Positions 51,099-58,721 of a stretch of DNA of 64,000 nucleotides are shown in pieces; the first letter of the stretch is position 1; every line of letters starts with the position of its first letter. Origin of the DNA: Bacteriovoracia bacterium (GTDB lineage Bacteria > Bdellovibrionota > Bacteriovoracia > Bacteriovoracales > Bacteriovoracaceae); contig JAUIIL010000005.1 in the NCBI GenBank assembly GCA_030431635.1, forward strand, positions 124,001 through 188,000, written 5' to 3'. A model generated the notes under the pieces. That model ran no database searches. It was given only the letters and a program-made list of their open reading frames with translations, and had not been told where the DNA came from. A program made the translations under genes and the position numbers.

Positions 51099-51892
51099 CA
51101 GCTGTTCCTTGCTATCTCTTTTGTAAACCTATAAAAGTTTTTTGATGAGTTTGATTTAGATTTTCTAGCACTTTGAATTGTGCTCTCTTTAATGAGAAAT
51201 CTTTTAAACAAAGTCTCTTCCCTTGATATGCTAGAATAATCCCCAAGATGAAATGAGAAATCTAAGTTATTTCTGTTTTGAATTTGAATCCAAGCTAGGT
51301 ATTGATCAAAATCAAACCCTGCCTTTTTTATGCTGTGAAATGCCCATTTATGCACTTCTATTTTATTTTTTAAAGAGACTCTTAGAAGATTGACGACAGA
51401 AGGGGTTGAAATAAACCCTGTTGGTATTTTAATTTTCCTATTAAAGATTAATTTTTCACTTCTTACTAACTCATACGCAATTATTGAAGCCAGAATTCCT
51501 TCGTGTTTAATGTATTTCGCAATTAATCCAGACGAAAAAAATAGATGCCTATCAGGAAAAGAAAAATGAAAAGGTTGACTATCTTGGACAACATAAACCT
51601 TATTTAGTTTTTCTTGCTTGAAAAAAAGTTCGTTTTTTGAAATTATTTTTTGAATAATTCTATCTAAATAAGTCTGAGATGATGATGAAAGTTTGATGAA
51701 TTTTACACTTGAGTTTTTTAGATAAAACTTCTCTATTGTTTTTAAATGTTCTTCATAATCTTCTTGAGCGTAAGGAGTATATCCTTCTAAAGAAAACTCT
51801 TTGACTTCTTCATCTGATTGAAAAATCATCGAACAACTAAAATTTAGAAATAATAATAAAACTATATACATAATAAAAAAAAGCAGACCCAT
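51098..51892 (-). CDS. Lipoprotein with M48-like domain and lost zinc site
   Basis: A 264-residue predicted lipoprotein (signal ending LNFSC, acylated Cys20) with the layout of M48 peptidases such as LoiP/BepA: LNKVYVVQDSQPFHFSF, then PDRHLFFSSGLIAKY and a helix. At the HEXXH position it has YELVR (140-144), so both zinc histidines are gone while the Glu remains. It is likely a non-catalytic relative. The ATG at 51892 lies inside a terminator hairpin; the ATG at 51871 (MYIVLLLF) is the alternative start. It is coupled to amgK. Confidence 0.65.
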   Translation of the reverse strand: MGLLFFIMYIVLLLFLNFSCSMIFQSDEEVKEFSLEGYTPYAQEDYEEHLKTIEKFYLKNSSVKFIKLSSSSQTYLDRIIQKIISKNELFFKQEKLNKVYVVQDSQPFHFSFPDRHLFFSSGLIAKYIKHEGILASIIAYELVRSEKLIFNRKIKIPTGFISTPSVVNLLRVSLKNKIEVHKWAFHSIKKAGFDFDQYLAWIQIQNRNNLDFSFHLGDYSSISREETLFKRFLIKESTIQSARKSKSNSSKNFYRFTKEIARNS

Positions 51893-51929
51893 AAGGTCTG
51901 CTTATATCCTTACAAAAGCTTGTAAGTTC
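51873..51929 (-). terminator. Terminator with tandem hairpins after the LysM gene
   Basis: AAGCAGACC (51881-51889) pairs with GGTCTGCTT (51895-51903); on the minus strand a run of eight T bases follows. A second hairpin, CTTACAA/TTGTAAG, lies just upstream of it. It ends the LysM lipoprotein transcript and includes the first candidate ATG of the next gene. Confidence 0.8.
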
Positions 51930-52661
51930 TTATTTTGAAGCAACACCTCTATCTTCGTCTAGATAGTATAGCGTAAAACCCGCATAAATTTTATTGGGAT
52001 CTTTTATCATAGGCTTATTATTATCCCAAATTGAGCGCCATTTTGATTTTTTTCCGTAAACCTTACCGGAGATGAGTCCAAGAGTATCTCCCCATCTGAT
52101 TAGGTATGGATTTCCCTGAGGATTCCATTCAAATACTTCACCATTATCAATATAACTAATCTGCATTCCAGCTTTTAACTTATCAGCAGAAAGTCCTTCA
52201 TTAATCTCTAGTAATTCTTTCCACTTTTCATAGTCACCATAAAGTTTAAAAGCCACAAGCATCAAGGTATCACCTTTTTTAATCGTGTAGGCCCCATATT
52301 TATGCTCACCTTCTACAAAAGAGAGTTTTTTTGTTAACTCCTTTGAATTTTCAGTCGCATCCCTTAAAACTTCTTCTTCTGGCTTATTTTCAACGACCTC
52401 TTGAACCTCTTCAGGTTCCATCATTTTCTCTTCCGCCAAAGGTGCGTTTTCTTCTGCGGCCATAATTTCTTGTTCAAGATTTTCAAGACCCTCTTCTGCT
52501 GCAACTTTTTCTTCAGACAAATCATCTAAAACTTTGTCATTTTCAGAAACATCTACTGCTGCGGCTTCATCTCCAACATCATTACTTTTCTTTGGTGCTG
52601 AACAAGAAGCGAGTGCAAAAAGAAGACTTAAGATAATAATTAAAAGGTTTTTCTTTTTCAT
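51930..52661 (-). CDS. LysM-domain lipoprotein
   Basis: A 243-residue lipoprotein with signal MKKKNLLIIILSLLFALASC and acylated Cys20. An acidic, Glu-rich region (about 30-100) precedes two LysM-like repeats: YTIKKGDTLMLVAFKLYG and YLIRWGDTLGLISGKVYG. LysM binds the glycan of peptidoglycan. The start at 52661 follows GGAG by eight bases; a GTG at 52670 is the longer alternative. The ribosome site overlaps an inverted repeat (see 52672-52710). Confidence 0.88.
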   Translation of the reverse strand: MKKKNLLIIILSLLFALASCSAPKKSNDVGDEAAAVDVSENDKVLDDLSEEKVAAEEGLENLEQEIMAAEENAPLAEEKMMEPEEVQEVVENKPEEEVLRDATENSKELTKKLSFVEGEHKYGAYTIKKGDTLMLVAFKLYGDYEKWKELLEINEGLSADKLKAGMQISYIDNGEVFEWNPQGNPYLIRWGDTLGLISGKVYGKKSKWRSIWDNNKPMIKDPNKIYAGFTLYYLDEDRGVASK

Positions 52662-52671
52662 TTTTCCCACT

Positions 52672-52710
52672 CCGATAATTTTTCTTTAAAGGGTCTACAA
52701 ATATTATCGG
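52672..52710 (-). promoter_or_regulatory. Inverted repeat in the LysM gene leader
   Basis: CCGATAAT and ATTATCGG are exact eight-base inverted copies 23 bases apart in the 62-base gap before the LysM gene. The arm nearest the gene runs into the GGAG ribosome site, so folding could hide it. An operator is the other reading. Confidence 0.4.
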
Positions 52711-52732
52711 ATGAAAAAAAATAAAAATGAGA

Positions 52733-53404
52733 CTAAAGATAATTAAACATTGATTGTTGCTCAATGGAGTCATGGATCTTCATAACTAACTTATCAAAAT
52801 CACTCTCGTTTTCCAGAAAATCTAACTCATCTGTATCAACCAGCAATCTTTTCCCAAGGTCATAAGAGTCATACCATTGATCGTAGTAGTCGTTTAATTT
52901 TCTCAGGTAATCAACAGGGATTGTTTGCTCGTATCCCCTTCCTCTCATTTTAATTCTCTCTAAGAGTTTAGGAATAGAGCGTCTGAGGAAAATCATTATT
53001 GTTGGAGCGTTTAGATAAGTAGTCATTGATTCATAAAGATTAAGATAGTTCTCATAATCTCTTTGATCGATATTACCCTGTTCAAATAAAGCTCTAGCAA
53101 AAATATTAGCATCTTCATAAATCGATCGGTCTTGAATAGAGCTCATAGAAGAGCTTTCAATCATTTTATGAGTGTTAAATCTATGTGTTAAAAAATAAAC
53201 TTGCAGAGGAAAAGACCATCTATCCATATCATCATAGAAATCAGATAAGTAAGGATTATCATTTACTGATTCAAAATGGGGATTCCACTTTAGTTTCTCA
53301 GCAAGCTTTTTTGTGAGGGTTGTTTTTCCACTACCAATATTTCCAGCGACAACGACGAACATTTTTTCTGAACTGCGCAATTGGTTATATGCAGACTCTC
53401 TCAT
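52733..53404 (-). CDS. Deoxynucleoside kinase
   Basis: Phosphorylates deoxynucleosides for nucleotide salvage, in the cytoplasm. The P-loop is GNIGSGKTT at residues 21-29; the DRSIYEDANIFARALFEQG substrate/ERS-like motif and the LID segment MRGRGYEQTIP are typical of dCK/dGK-family kinases. Length 223 residues. The start at 53404 has GGGAG upstream at eight bases. Salvage of nucleosides fits a predator that degrades prey DNA, though that is inference. Confidence 0.9.
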   Translation of the reverse strand: MRESAYNQLRSSEKMFVVVAGNIGSGKTTLTKKLAEKLKWNPHFESVNDNPYLSDFYDDMDRWSFPLQVYFLTHRFNTHKMIESSSMSSIQDRSIYEDANIFARALFEQGNIDQRDYENYLNLYESMTTYLNAPTIMIFLRRSIPKLLERIKMRGRGYEQTIPVDYLRKLNDYYDQWYDSYDLGKRLLVDTDELDFLENESDFDKLVMKIHDSIEQQSMFNYL

Positions 53405-53468
53405 CTCAATAACTCCCAGGTGTTAAGCAATTAACAAATGGTGATACCGAGCTTAGAAGAGGAGGTCA

Positions 53469-54512
53469 ATGAAATCTTTAGAAAACAAAAATGCTTCTTT
53501 TAATTGTCAATGGTTTACGGAACTGCGTTATTTTATTAAGATCATGACTATGAGAGTAAAAATGAAAATTCCACATTGTTTATTGTATTTTGCTTTACTT
53601 CTGATTCCAGGACAAGGATTCGCTCAATCAGTCATTCAGGAAATCTCTTCTTATAGTAACGGGCCTGAGACAAGTGAGCTTTTCGTCGAAAAAATTAAAA
53701 CCATTTCTAATTCTAAAAGAATTTTTATTCTGACTAACGAAAACAAACTTATCCAAAAGGGAGATTTTGTTTCAATCCTTATTGAAGGAAATTTAGTCAC
53801 AAGGGCCCTGGTTGCCAAAGCAACAGAGGAGAGAGTTGGTATTAAAATGCTTAAAATATACTCTCTCGCTCTTTGGAGACAACTACGTCGTGGTCTTGAT
53901 ATTCAAATTATCAGAGGAGATGACAGCTATTACAGAAAAGCGATGGCCAAAAAACAAAACGTCAAAAAATCAGACGAAGCTTTCCCTAGTATAACTGAAG
54001 AAGAAGATCTTTTTAATAATAAGCTCATTGGAGAAGTTGATGACGAAAAGAAGAGAGTTCTTCCCAACGATAATCTCGTTGGAGTTAGTTATGGTTTTTA
54101 TAGTGCAAAAAACTCAGATGGAGGAAATCAAAACTATGGCCACTGGGGTTTAACTTGGGCCTATCAAGCTTCTGCTAATATTTTTGTTGAAGGTCTCTTT
54201 GGTTACTCAAGCATGTCTCAATTCCCTGCTAGTGGGGTTAACTCCACATTAACAAATCTCACGGCAAGATTAAAATACACTTTTGCGCTCCCATTATATT
54301 CTTATGCTCAGCCTTATGTAGGTTTTCAAAATACAACTATTGCAACATCCACTGATAGTCTTTTAGACAGTGAAGCTCAACTTGTCTCAGATAGTGAAAA
54401 CACAGGAATTATTCTTGGTGTGACGTTTTTAAGAAGGCTTGTTCCTGGTTGGTTTGTTAAAGCAGACCTGGGAACAGATCTTATCAATGTAGGTTTTAGT
54501 GTTGAATTTTAA
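53469..54512 (+). CDS. Outer-membrane beta-barrel-like protein
   Basis: A 347-residue exported protein. The hydrophobic signal (LLYFALLLIPGQGFAQS) lies at residues about 36-53 because the strong GAGGAGGT site favours the ATG at 53469, leaving a long N-region; internal ATGs at 53544-53562 are the alternatives. After a periplasmic-type region (residues 55-180), the C-terminal half is a series of amphipathic strands with Gly and aromatics (GVSYGFYSAKNSDG, WAYQASANIFVEGLFGYS), ending in VGFSVEF, a barrel-closing pattern. Function unknown. Confidence 0.72.
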   Translation: MKSLENKNASFNCQWFTELRYFIKIMTMRVKMKIPHCLLYFALLLIPGQGFAQSVIQEISSYSNGPETSELFVEKIKTISNSKRIFILTNENKLIQKGDFVSILIEGNLVTRALVAKATEERVGIKMLKIYSLALWRQLRRGLDIQIIRGDDSYYRKAMAKKQNVKKSDEAFPSITEEEDLFNNKLIGEVDDEKKRVLPNDNLVGVSYGFYSAKNSDGGNQNYGHWGLTWAYQASANIFVEGLFGYSSMSQFPASGVNSTLTNLTARLKYTFALPLYSYAQPYVGFQNTTIATSTDSLLDSEAQLVSDSENTGIILGVTFLRRLVPGWFVKADLGTDLINVGFSVEF

Positions 54513-54654
54513 TTTCATTGTTCTATTGATTTTATGTTTTAGCTGTGGAGTCAAATCACCCCCTAAACCTCCTCCTGAAACTCAACTCCCTTCTTTGATT
54601 AAAAAATATCAAGAAGACTATATTCAAAAAAAGAAACAAAAGAAGAAAACTTAA
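54499..54654 (+). CDS. Tiny LptM-like lipoprotein
   Basis: A 51-residue predicted lipoprotein. Reading from GTG 54499 gives a hydrophobic signal (LNFNFIVLLILCFSC) with Cys16, then GVKSPPKPPPETQLP and a Lys-rich end. This pattern (Cys-Gly-x-Lys-x-Pro just after the acylated Cys) resembles LptM/YifL, a small lipoprotein that helps LptD-LptE assembly. It overlaps the previous stop codon and its TAATG overlaps folK, indicating coupling. The lipobox (CFSC) is imperfect. Confidence 0.65.
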   Translation: MLNFNFIVLLILCFSCGVKSPPKPPPETQLPSLIKKYQEDYIQKKKQKKKT

Positions 54655-55124
54655 TGTCTCTTATTATTGCAACGGGTTCAAACCAGGGAGACAGTTTGTT
54701 GACGCTTGAAAAAGCCATTCAGGAATTATCCAAACATTTTACATTCATTGCATCAAGCCGAGTCTATGTTTCTAAGGCTATTGAATATGAAGATCAACCT
54801 GATTTTTTTAATCAAGTGCTTGAGTTCAAACTTCCCTCAATTGAACCTTGTGAAACGATGGATACTCTTCTGCAAATTGAGAAGTCTATGGGTAGACAAA
54901 GAAATATCCCCAAAGGACCGCGCACAATAGATCTTGATATTCTTTTTTGGGGAACAGAGTCATTTACAAAGGAAAATTTAACCGTCCCTCATCCTCGTTG
55001 GCAGGAGAGATCTTTTGTCTGCCTTCCCTTAAAAGAACTTCCCTTCTATGAAACTCTCAAAAAATGTTTTACAATTCCTAAGTCGTTTACAAATAATGCT
55101 TTTCCTTGTGAGGGTGCACAATGA
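54654..55124 (+). CDS. folK: 6-hydroxymethyl-7,8-dihydropterin pyrophosphokinase
   Basis: ATP-dependent step in folate synthesis. The 156-residue sequence shows TGSNQGDSLLTLEKAI, QPDFFNQVLEF, the ATP-binding GRQRNIPKGPRTIDLDILF, and VPHPRWQERSFVCLPL. It is complete and of normal length. Its start overlaps the tiny lipoprotein stop by one base, and it overlaps the acyl-CoA dehydrogenase gene by four bases. Confidence 0.94.
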   Translation: MSLIIATGSNQGDSLLTLEKAIQELSKHFTFIASSRVYVSKAIEYEDQPDFFNQVLEFKLPSIEPCETMDTLLQIEKSMGRQRNIPKGPRTIDLDILFWGTESFTKENLTVPHPRWQERSFVCLPLKELPFYETLKKCFTIPKSFTNNAFPCEGAQ

Positions 55125-56257
55125 ATTTCGATTTATCCACTGAACAAAAAGAAATTATAGATATGGCCAAAAAATTTGTGGCCAATGAAATTATCCCTGT
55201 TGCTCAAGAGTTTGATGAGAAAGGAAAATTTCCACGAGAGATTTTTCAAAAAGCTTGGGAACTTGGTTTAATTAACACTTCTATTCCTTCTGAGTACGGT
55301 GGAGCAGGATTTAGCAATCTTGATGCTGTTATTATCACAGAGGCTCTAGCTTATGGCTGTATGGGAATGAACTCAAGTTTTATGGCCAATGACCTTGCTC
55401 TTCTTCCTATCGTGATAGGTGGATCGGACGAGCAAAAAAAGAAGTGGTTAACTCCCTTCACTCAAGAATTTAAAATAGCAGCTTTCTGCCTGACTGAGCC
55501 TAATAATGGTTCAGATGCTGCTGGTATTAAAACAACGATTAAAGACGATGGCGACCATTGGGTTATTAGTGGAAATAAAATGTGGATCACTAATGCTGGA
55601 GAAGCTGATCTTTATGTTGTCTATGGAACTGTCGATCCAGCTCTGAAACACAAGGGAATTAGTGTCTGCGTGGTTGAGAAAGGAGCTCAGGGTCTAGAAA
55701 TTGGGAAAAAAGAAGATAAAATGGGTCACCGTGCTTCTGATACCAGAGGGCTGACTTTTAATAATGTCAGAGTACCAAAAGAAAATATGCTGGGAAAACC
55801 AGGTGATGGTTGGAAAATAGCCATGGGAACTCTCGATCACTCAAGACCACTGGTTGCTTCCTCTGCTGTGGGAGGAGCTCAAAGGGCCCTTGATGAAAGC
55901 ATTACTTACGCAAAGCAGAGGAATCAATTTGGAGTTCCAATAGCTAAACACCAAGCTATTCAAACGATTATTTCTGATATGGCCATGAAGGTTGAAGCCT
56001 CAAGGCTTCTGGTTCAAAAAGCAGCTGTCATGGCCGATCAAGGACAAAGAAATACTCTTGTGGCCAGCTATGCAAAAGCATTTGCAACTGACTCTTGTAT
56101 GCAAATCACAACTGATGCGGTACAAGTTTATGGTGGTTATGGGTATTCAAAAGAATATCCCGTTGAAAAACTCATGAGAGATGCAAAACTTCTTCAAATT
56201 TATGAAGGGACCTCTCAAATTCAACGCTTAGTTATCGCAAGAGAAGTATTAAGTTAA
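55121..56257 (+). CDS. Acyl-CoA dehydrogenase, short-chain/butyryl type
   Basis: FAD-dependent alpha,beta-dehydrogenation of acyl-CoA thioesters. The 378 residues show AFCLTEPNNGSDAAGIKT, WITNAGEADLYVVYG, GHRASDTRGLTFNNV and the C-terminal YEGTSQIQRL, whose Glu is the catalytic base of short-chain enzymes. It precedes etfB and etfA, which take its electrons, and together they suit butyryl/isobutyryl-type substrates such as those of IcmF. The exact chain length is not determined. Confidence 0.94.
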   Translation: MNFDLSTEQKEIIDMAKKFVANEIIPVAQEFDEKGKFPREIFQKAWELGLINTSIPSEYGGAGFSNLDAVIITEALAYGCMGMNSSFMANDLALLPIVIGGSDEQKKKWLTPFTQEFKIAAFCLTEPNNGSDAAGIKTTIKDDGDHWVISGNKMWITNAGEADLYVVYGTVDPALKHKGISVCVVEKGAQGLEIGKKEDKMGHRASDTRGLTFNNVRVPKENMLGKPGDGWKIAMGTLDHSRPLVASSAVGGAQRALDESITYAKQRNQFGVPIAKHQAIQTIISDMAMKVEASRLLVQKAAVMADQGQRNTLVASYAKAFATDSCMQITTDAVQVYGGYGYSKEYPVEKLMRDAKLLQIYEGTSQIQRLVIAREVLS

Positions 56258-56282
56258 ATTATTGTCATCGAAAGGAGATATC

Positions 56283-57068
56283 ATGAATATTTTTGTCTGT
56301 GTAAAACAAGTTCCTGATACGGAAACAAAAATTCAACCAAGTGCTGATGGCACTTTTATTGAAACAAGTTCAATTAAATGGATTCTTAACCCTTATGACG
56401 AATTTGCTGTTGAGCAAGCTCTTCTCATTAAGCAAGCCAATAGTGGTGCCACTGTTACAGTCGTAAGAGTTGGGGGAACAAAAGATACTGAAGCGCTAAG
56501 AACTGCTTTAGCGATGGGAGCTGATGAAGCTATTCTTGTTGAAGCTGAAGATAATCTTGATTCTTATATGATTGCTAAAGCTCTTAAAGGGGCCATTGAA
56601 AAGTCAGGAAAAAATCCAGATCTTATTTTAACTGGAAAACAAGCAATTGATGATGACTGTTTGCAAGTTCCTCAGCTTTTAGCTGCTATGATGAACCTTC
56701 CTTCCGTTTCAGTTATTGTTGGCTTTGAAGATGGTGAAAAGCTGACTGTGAAAAGAGAAGTTGAAGGGGGCGCGATTGAAGTTTATGAAGTTTCAAAGCC
56801 AGCAGTTATTGCTTGTAACAAAGGATTAAATACTCCTCGTTACGCTTCTTTACCTGGAATTATGAAAGCAAAAAGAAAACCACTGGCAACTCACTCTCTT
56901 GCAGACGTCGGCGTTACTGCTGATGATAGAAGAGTTGTTTATAGTAATTTTCAATTACCTCCAGAGAAGCCACCTGGAAAAAAATTCGATGCAATGGATG
57001 AAGGGGCCCAAAGAGGAATTGTGAAAGAAGTTATTGGTCTATTAAGAAACGAAGCAAAGGTAATATAG
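56283..57068 (+). CDS. etfB: Electron transfer flavoprotein beta subunit
   Basis: Carries electrons from acyl-CoA dehydrogenases to the quinone pool with EtfA. The 261-residue protein has MNIFVCVKQVPDTETKI, the adenine-site TGKQAIDDDCLQVPQLLA and VKREVEGGAIEVYEVSKPAV. I start it at ATG 56283, where AAGGAGAT is ideally placed; an upstream in-frame TTG at 56262 is not needed. It follows the acyl-CoA dehydrogenase gene. Confidence 0.96.
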   Translation: MNIFVCVKQVPDTETKIQPSADGTFIETSSIKWILNPYDEFAVEQALLIKQANSGATVTVVRVGGTKDTEALRTALAMGADEAILVEAEDNLDSYMIAKALKGAIEKSGKNPDLILTGKQAIDDDCLQVPQLLAAMMNLPSVSVIVGFEDGEKLTVKREVEGGAIEVYEVSKPAVIACNKGLNTPRYASLPGIMKAKRKPLATHSLADVGVTADDRRVVYSNFQLPPEKPPGKKFDAMDEGAQRGIVKEVIGLLRNEAKVI

Positions 57069-57070
57069 TT

Positions 57071-58030
57071 ATGGCAAAAGTATTAGTATTTACAGAAACA
57101 ACTGCTAACTCAGTTAAAAGTGTTACTCTTGAAATTTTAGGCAAACTCTCAGGTCAAAGCATTGATGTTGTGGCCATTGGAGATGTTCCTGAAGAAGGAA
57201 TTAAAGCTCTTGCTGCTCATGGTGCAGAGAATATTCATAAACTTAAAGGTGATAACCTCGATAAGTACTCTCCTGAAGGATACGCCAATGCTCTTAAAGG
57301 GTTTATCTCTTCAGGAAATTATGATTACGTTTTCGCTGGTTCAACCGCTTTAGCTAAAGATCTTTTCCCACGTCTTTCAGGTCTTCTTGATTCTGGAATG
57401 GCCAGTGAGGTTACGAACTTTATTATGGAAGGCGATAACTTCAATGGAACAAGACCTCTGTTTGCGGGGAAGTGCTTAGCAAAGGTTACCATTCAAGGGC
57501 CAAAACCACATTTTGTGACAGTAAGACCAAATGCTCTTGGAATGCCTGAATCACCTTCTTCTGGTGCAGGAAATGTTCAAGAAGCTTCTGGTTCCGCTGG
57601 AGAAATTAGAGCTGCTATTAAAGAAATTATTAAATCGGCGTCAGAGAAAGTTGATTTAACAGAAGCAAATATTATTGTTTCTGGCGGACGCGCGATGAAG
57701 AATGCTGAGAACTTTAAAATTTTAAATGAATTAGCGGAAGTTATTGGAGCAACAGTTGGAGCTTCACGTGCTGCTGTTGACTCAGGATATGCTCCACACT
57801 CAATGCAAGTAGGACAAACAGGGAAAACCGTTGCTCCTTCTCTCTACATTGCTTGTGGTATTTCTGGGGCCATTCAACATTTAGCAGGAATGAGAACATC
57901 TAAGTGTATTGTTGCGATTAACACTGACCCTGATGCTCCTATTTTCACTAAAGCTGACTACGGTATTGTTGGGGATCTTTTTCAAATTGTCCCCATTCTC
58001 ACTGAAGAATTTAAATCCTTTCTTGGATAA
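57071..58030 (+). CDS. etfA: Electron transfer flavoprotein alpha subunit
   Basis: FAD-binding partner of EtfB. The 319 residues contain VSGGRAMKNAENF, GASRAAVDSGYAPHSMQVGQ, TGKTVAPSLYIACGISGAIQH and IVAINTDPDAPIF, the conserved FAD site. It follows etfB by two bases and ends at a strong terminator. Confidence 0.96.
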   Translation: MAKVLVFTETTANSVKSVTLEILGKLSGQSIDVVAIGDVPEEGIKALAAHGAENIHKLKGDNLDKYSPEGYANALKGFISSGNYDYVFAGSTALAKDLFPRLSGLLDSGMASEVTNFIMEGDNFNGTRPLFAGKCLAKVTIQGPKPHFVTVRPNALGMPESPSSGAGNVQEASGSAGEIRAAIKEIIKSASEKVDLTEANIIVSGGRAMKNAENFKILNELAEVIGATVGASRAAVDSGYAPHSMQVGQTGKTVAPSLYIACGISGAIQHLAGMRTSKCIVAINTDPDAPIFTKADYGIVGDLFQIVPILTEEFKSFLG

Positions 58031-58036
58031 AAACAT

Positions 58037-58065
58037 AGGCCCTCTTTGAGAGGGCCTTTTTTTTT
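58037..58065 (+). terminator. Rho-independent terminator after etfA
   Basis: AGGCCCTCT and AGAGGGCCT form a perfect nine-base-pair stem with a three-base loop, followed by nine T bases. It ends the folK-acd-etfBA transcript. Confidence 0.93.
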
Positions 58066-58080
58066 GCTATTATCTTACTC

Positions 58081-58719
58081 ATGACTAGCGAAGAAGAATT
58101 CGAAAACTTTATTCCCCAAAAACTCATTGGCCTCATTATTGGTTTTCTCTATAAAATTTACGGCTCTACCTGGCGTTACGAAGTTGTTTTTAAAAATGAA
58201 GAAGACAGAAAAACTTTCTATGAAGATCTTTACCATACGGAACCTCATGAAAATAACCATCTTTATGCCTTTTGGCATCAAGATGAACTTTGTCTGATTA
58301 AATACTTTAGCGAAAAAAAAATTAATATTCTCATCTCAATGTCAAAAGATGGTTGGATTATTAATTCCCTGGCCGAGTATTTAGGTTATGAACCGATTCG
58401 AGGGTCAACTAATAGAAGAAAAATCGCGGGTTTTCTTGAAGCCATAAAAAGAGCTCGAGAGGGGCGAAGAATTTCGATGGCCGTTGACGGGCCCAAGGGA
58501 CCTATTTATAAAGTTAAGGATGGCTTACCAACCATTAGCACCAAATATAGCAAAAAAATTGTCCCCATGCGTGTTCATACAAAAGATGCGTGGATATCAC
58601 ATAAATCTTGGAACAAAATAAGAATTCCCAAACCTTGTGCCAAAATAAAAATTGTCATTGGAAATATTGCTATTTATGACAAAGAAGCTCTCGAACAAGA
58701 GCTTCTATCGCTTGGTTAG
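58081..58719 (+). CDS. DUF374 lysophospholipid acyltransferase-like protein
   Basis: A 212-residue protein of the LPLAT superfamily, DUF374 branch. Motifs are LYAFWHQDELCLIKYF, ISMSKDGWIINSLAEYLG, PIRGSTNRRKIAGF and MAVDGPKGPIYKVK, in the order of acyltransferases. It probably acylates a glycolipid or lipid A intermediate at the inner membrane; the substrate is unknown. It stands alone behind the etfA terminator and converges on the metallopeptidase gene. Confidence 0.82.
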   Translation: MTSEEEFENFIPQKLIGLIIGFLYKIYGSTWRYEVVFKNEEDRKTFYEDLYHTEPHENNHLYAFWHQDELCLIKYFSEKKINILISMSKDGWIINSLAEYLGYEPIRGSTNRRKIAGFLEAIKRAREGRRISMAVDGPKGPIYKVKDGLPTISTKYSKKIVPMRVHTKDAWISHKSWNKIRIPKPCAKIKIVIGNIAIYDKEALEQELLSLG

Positions 58720-58721
58720 AG

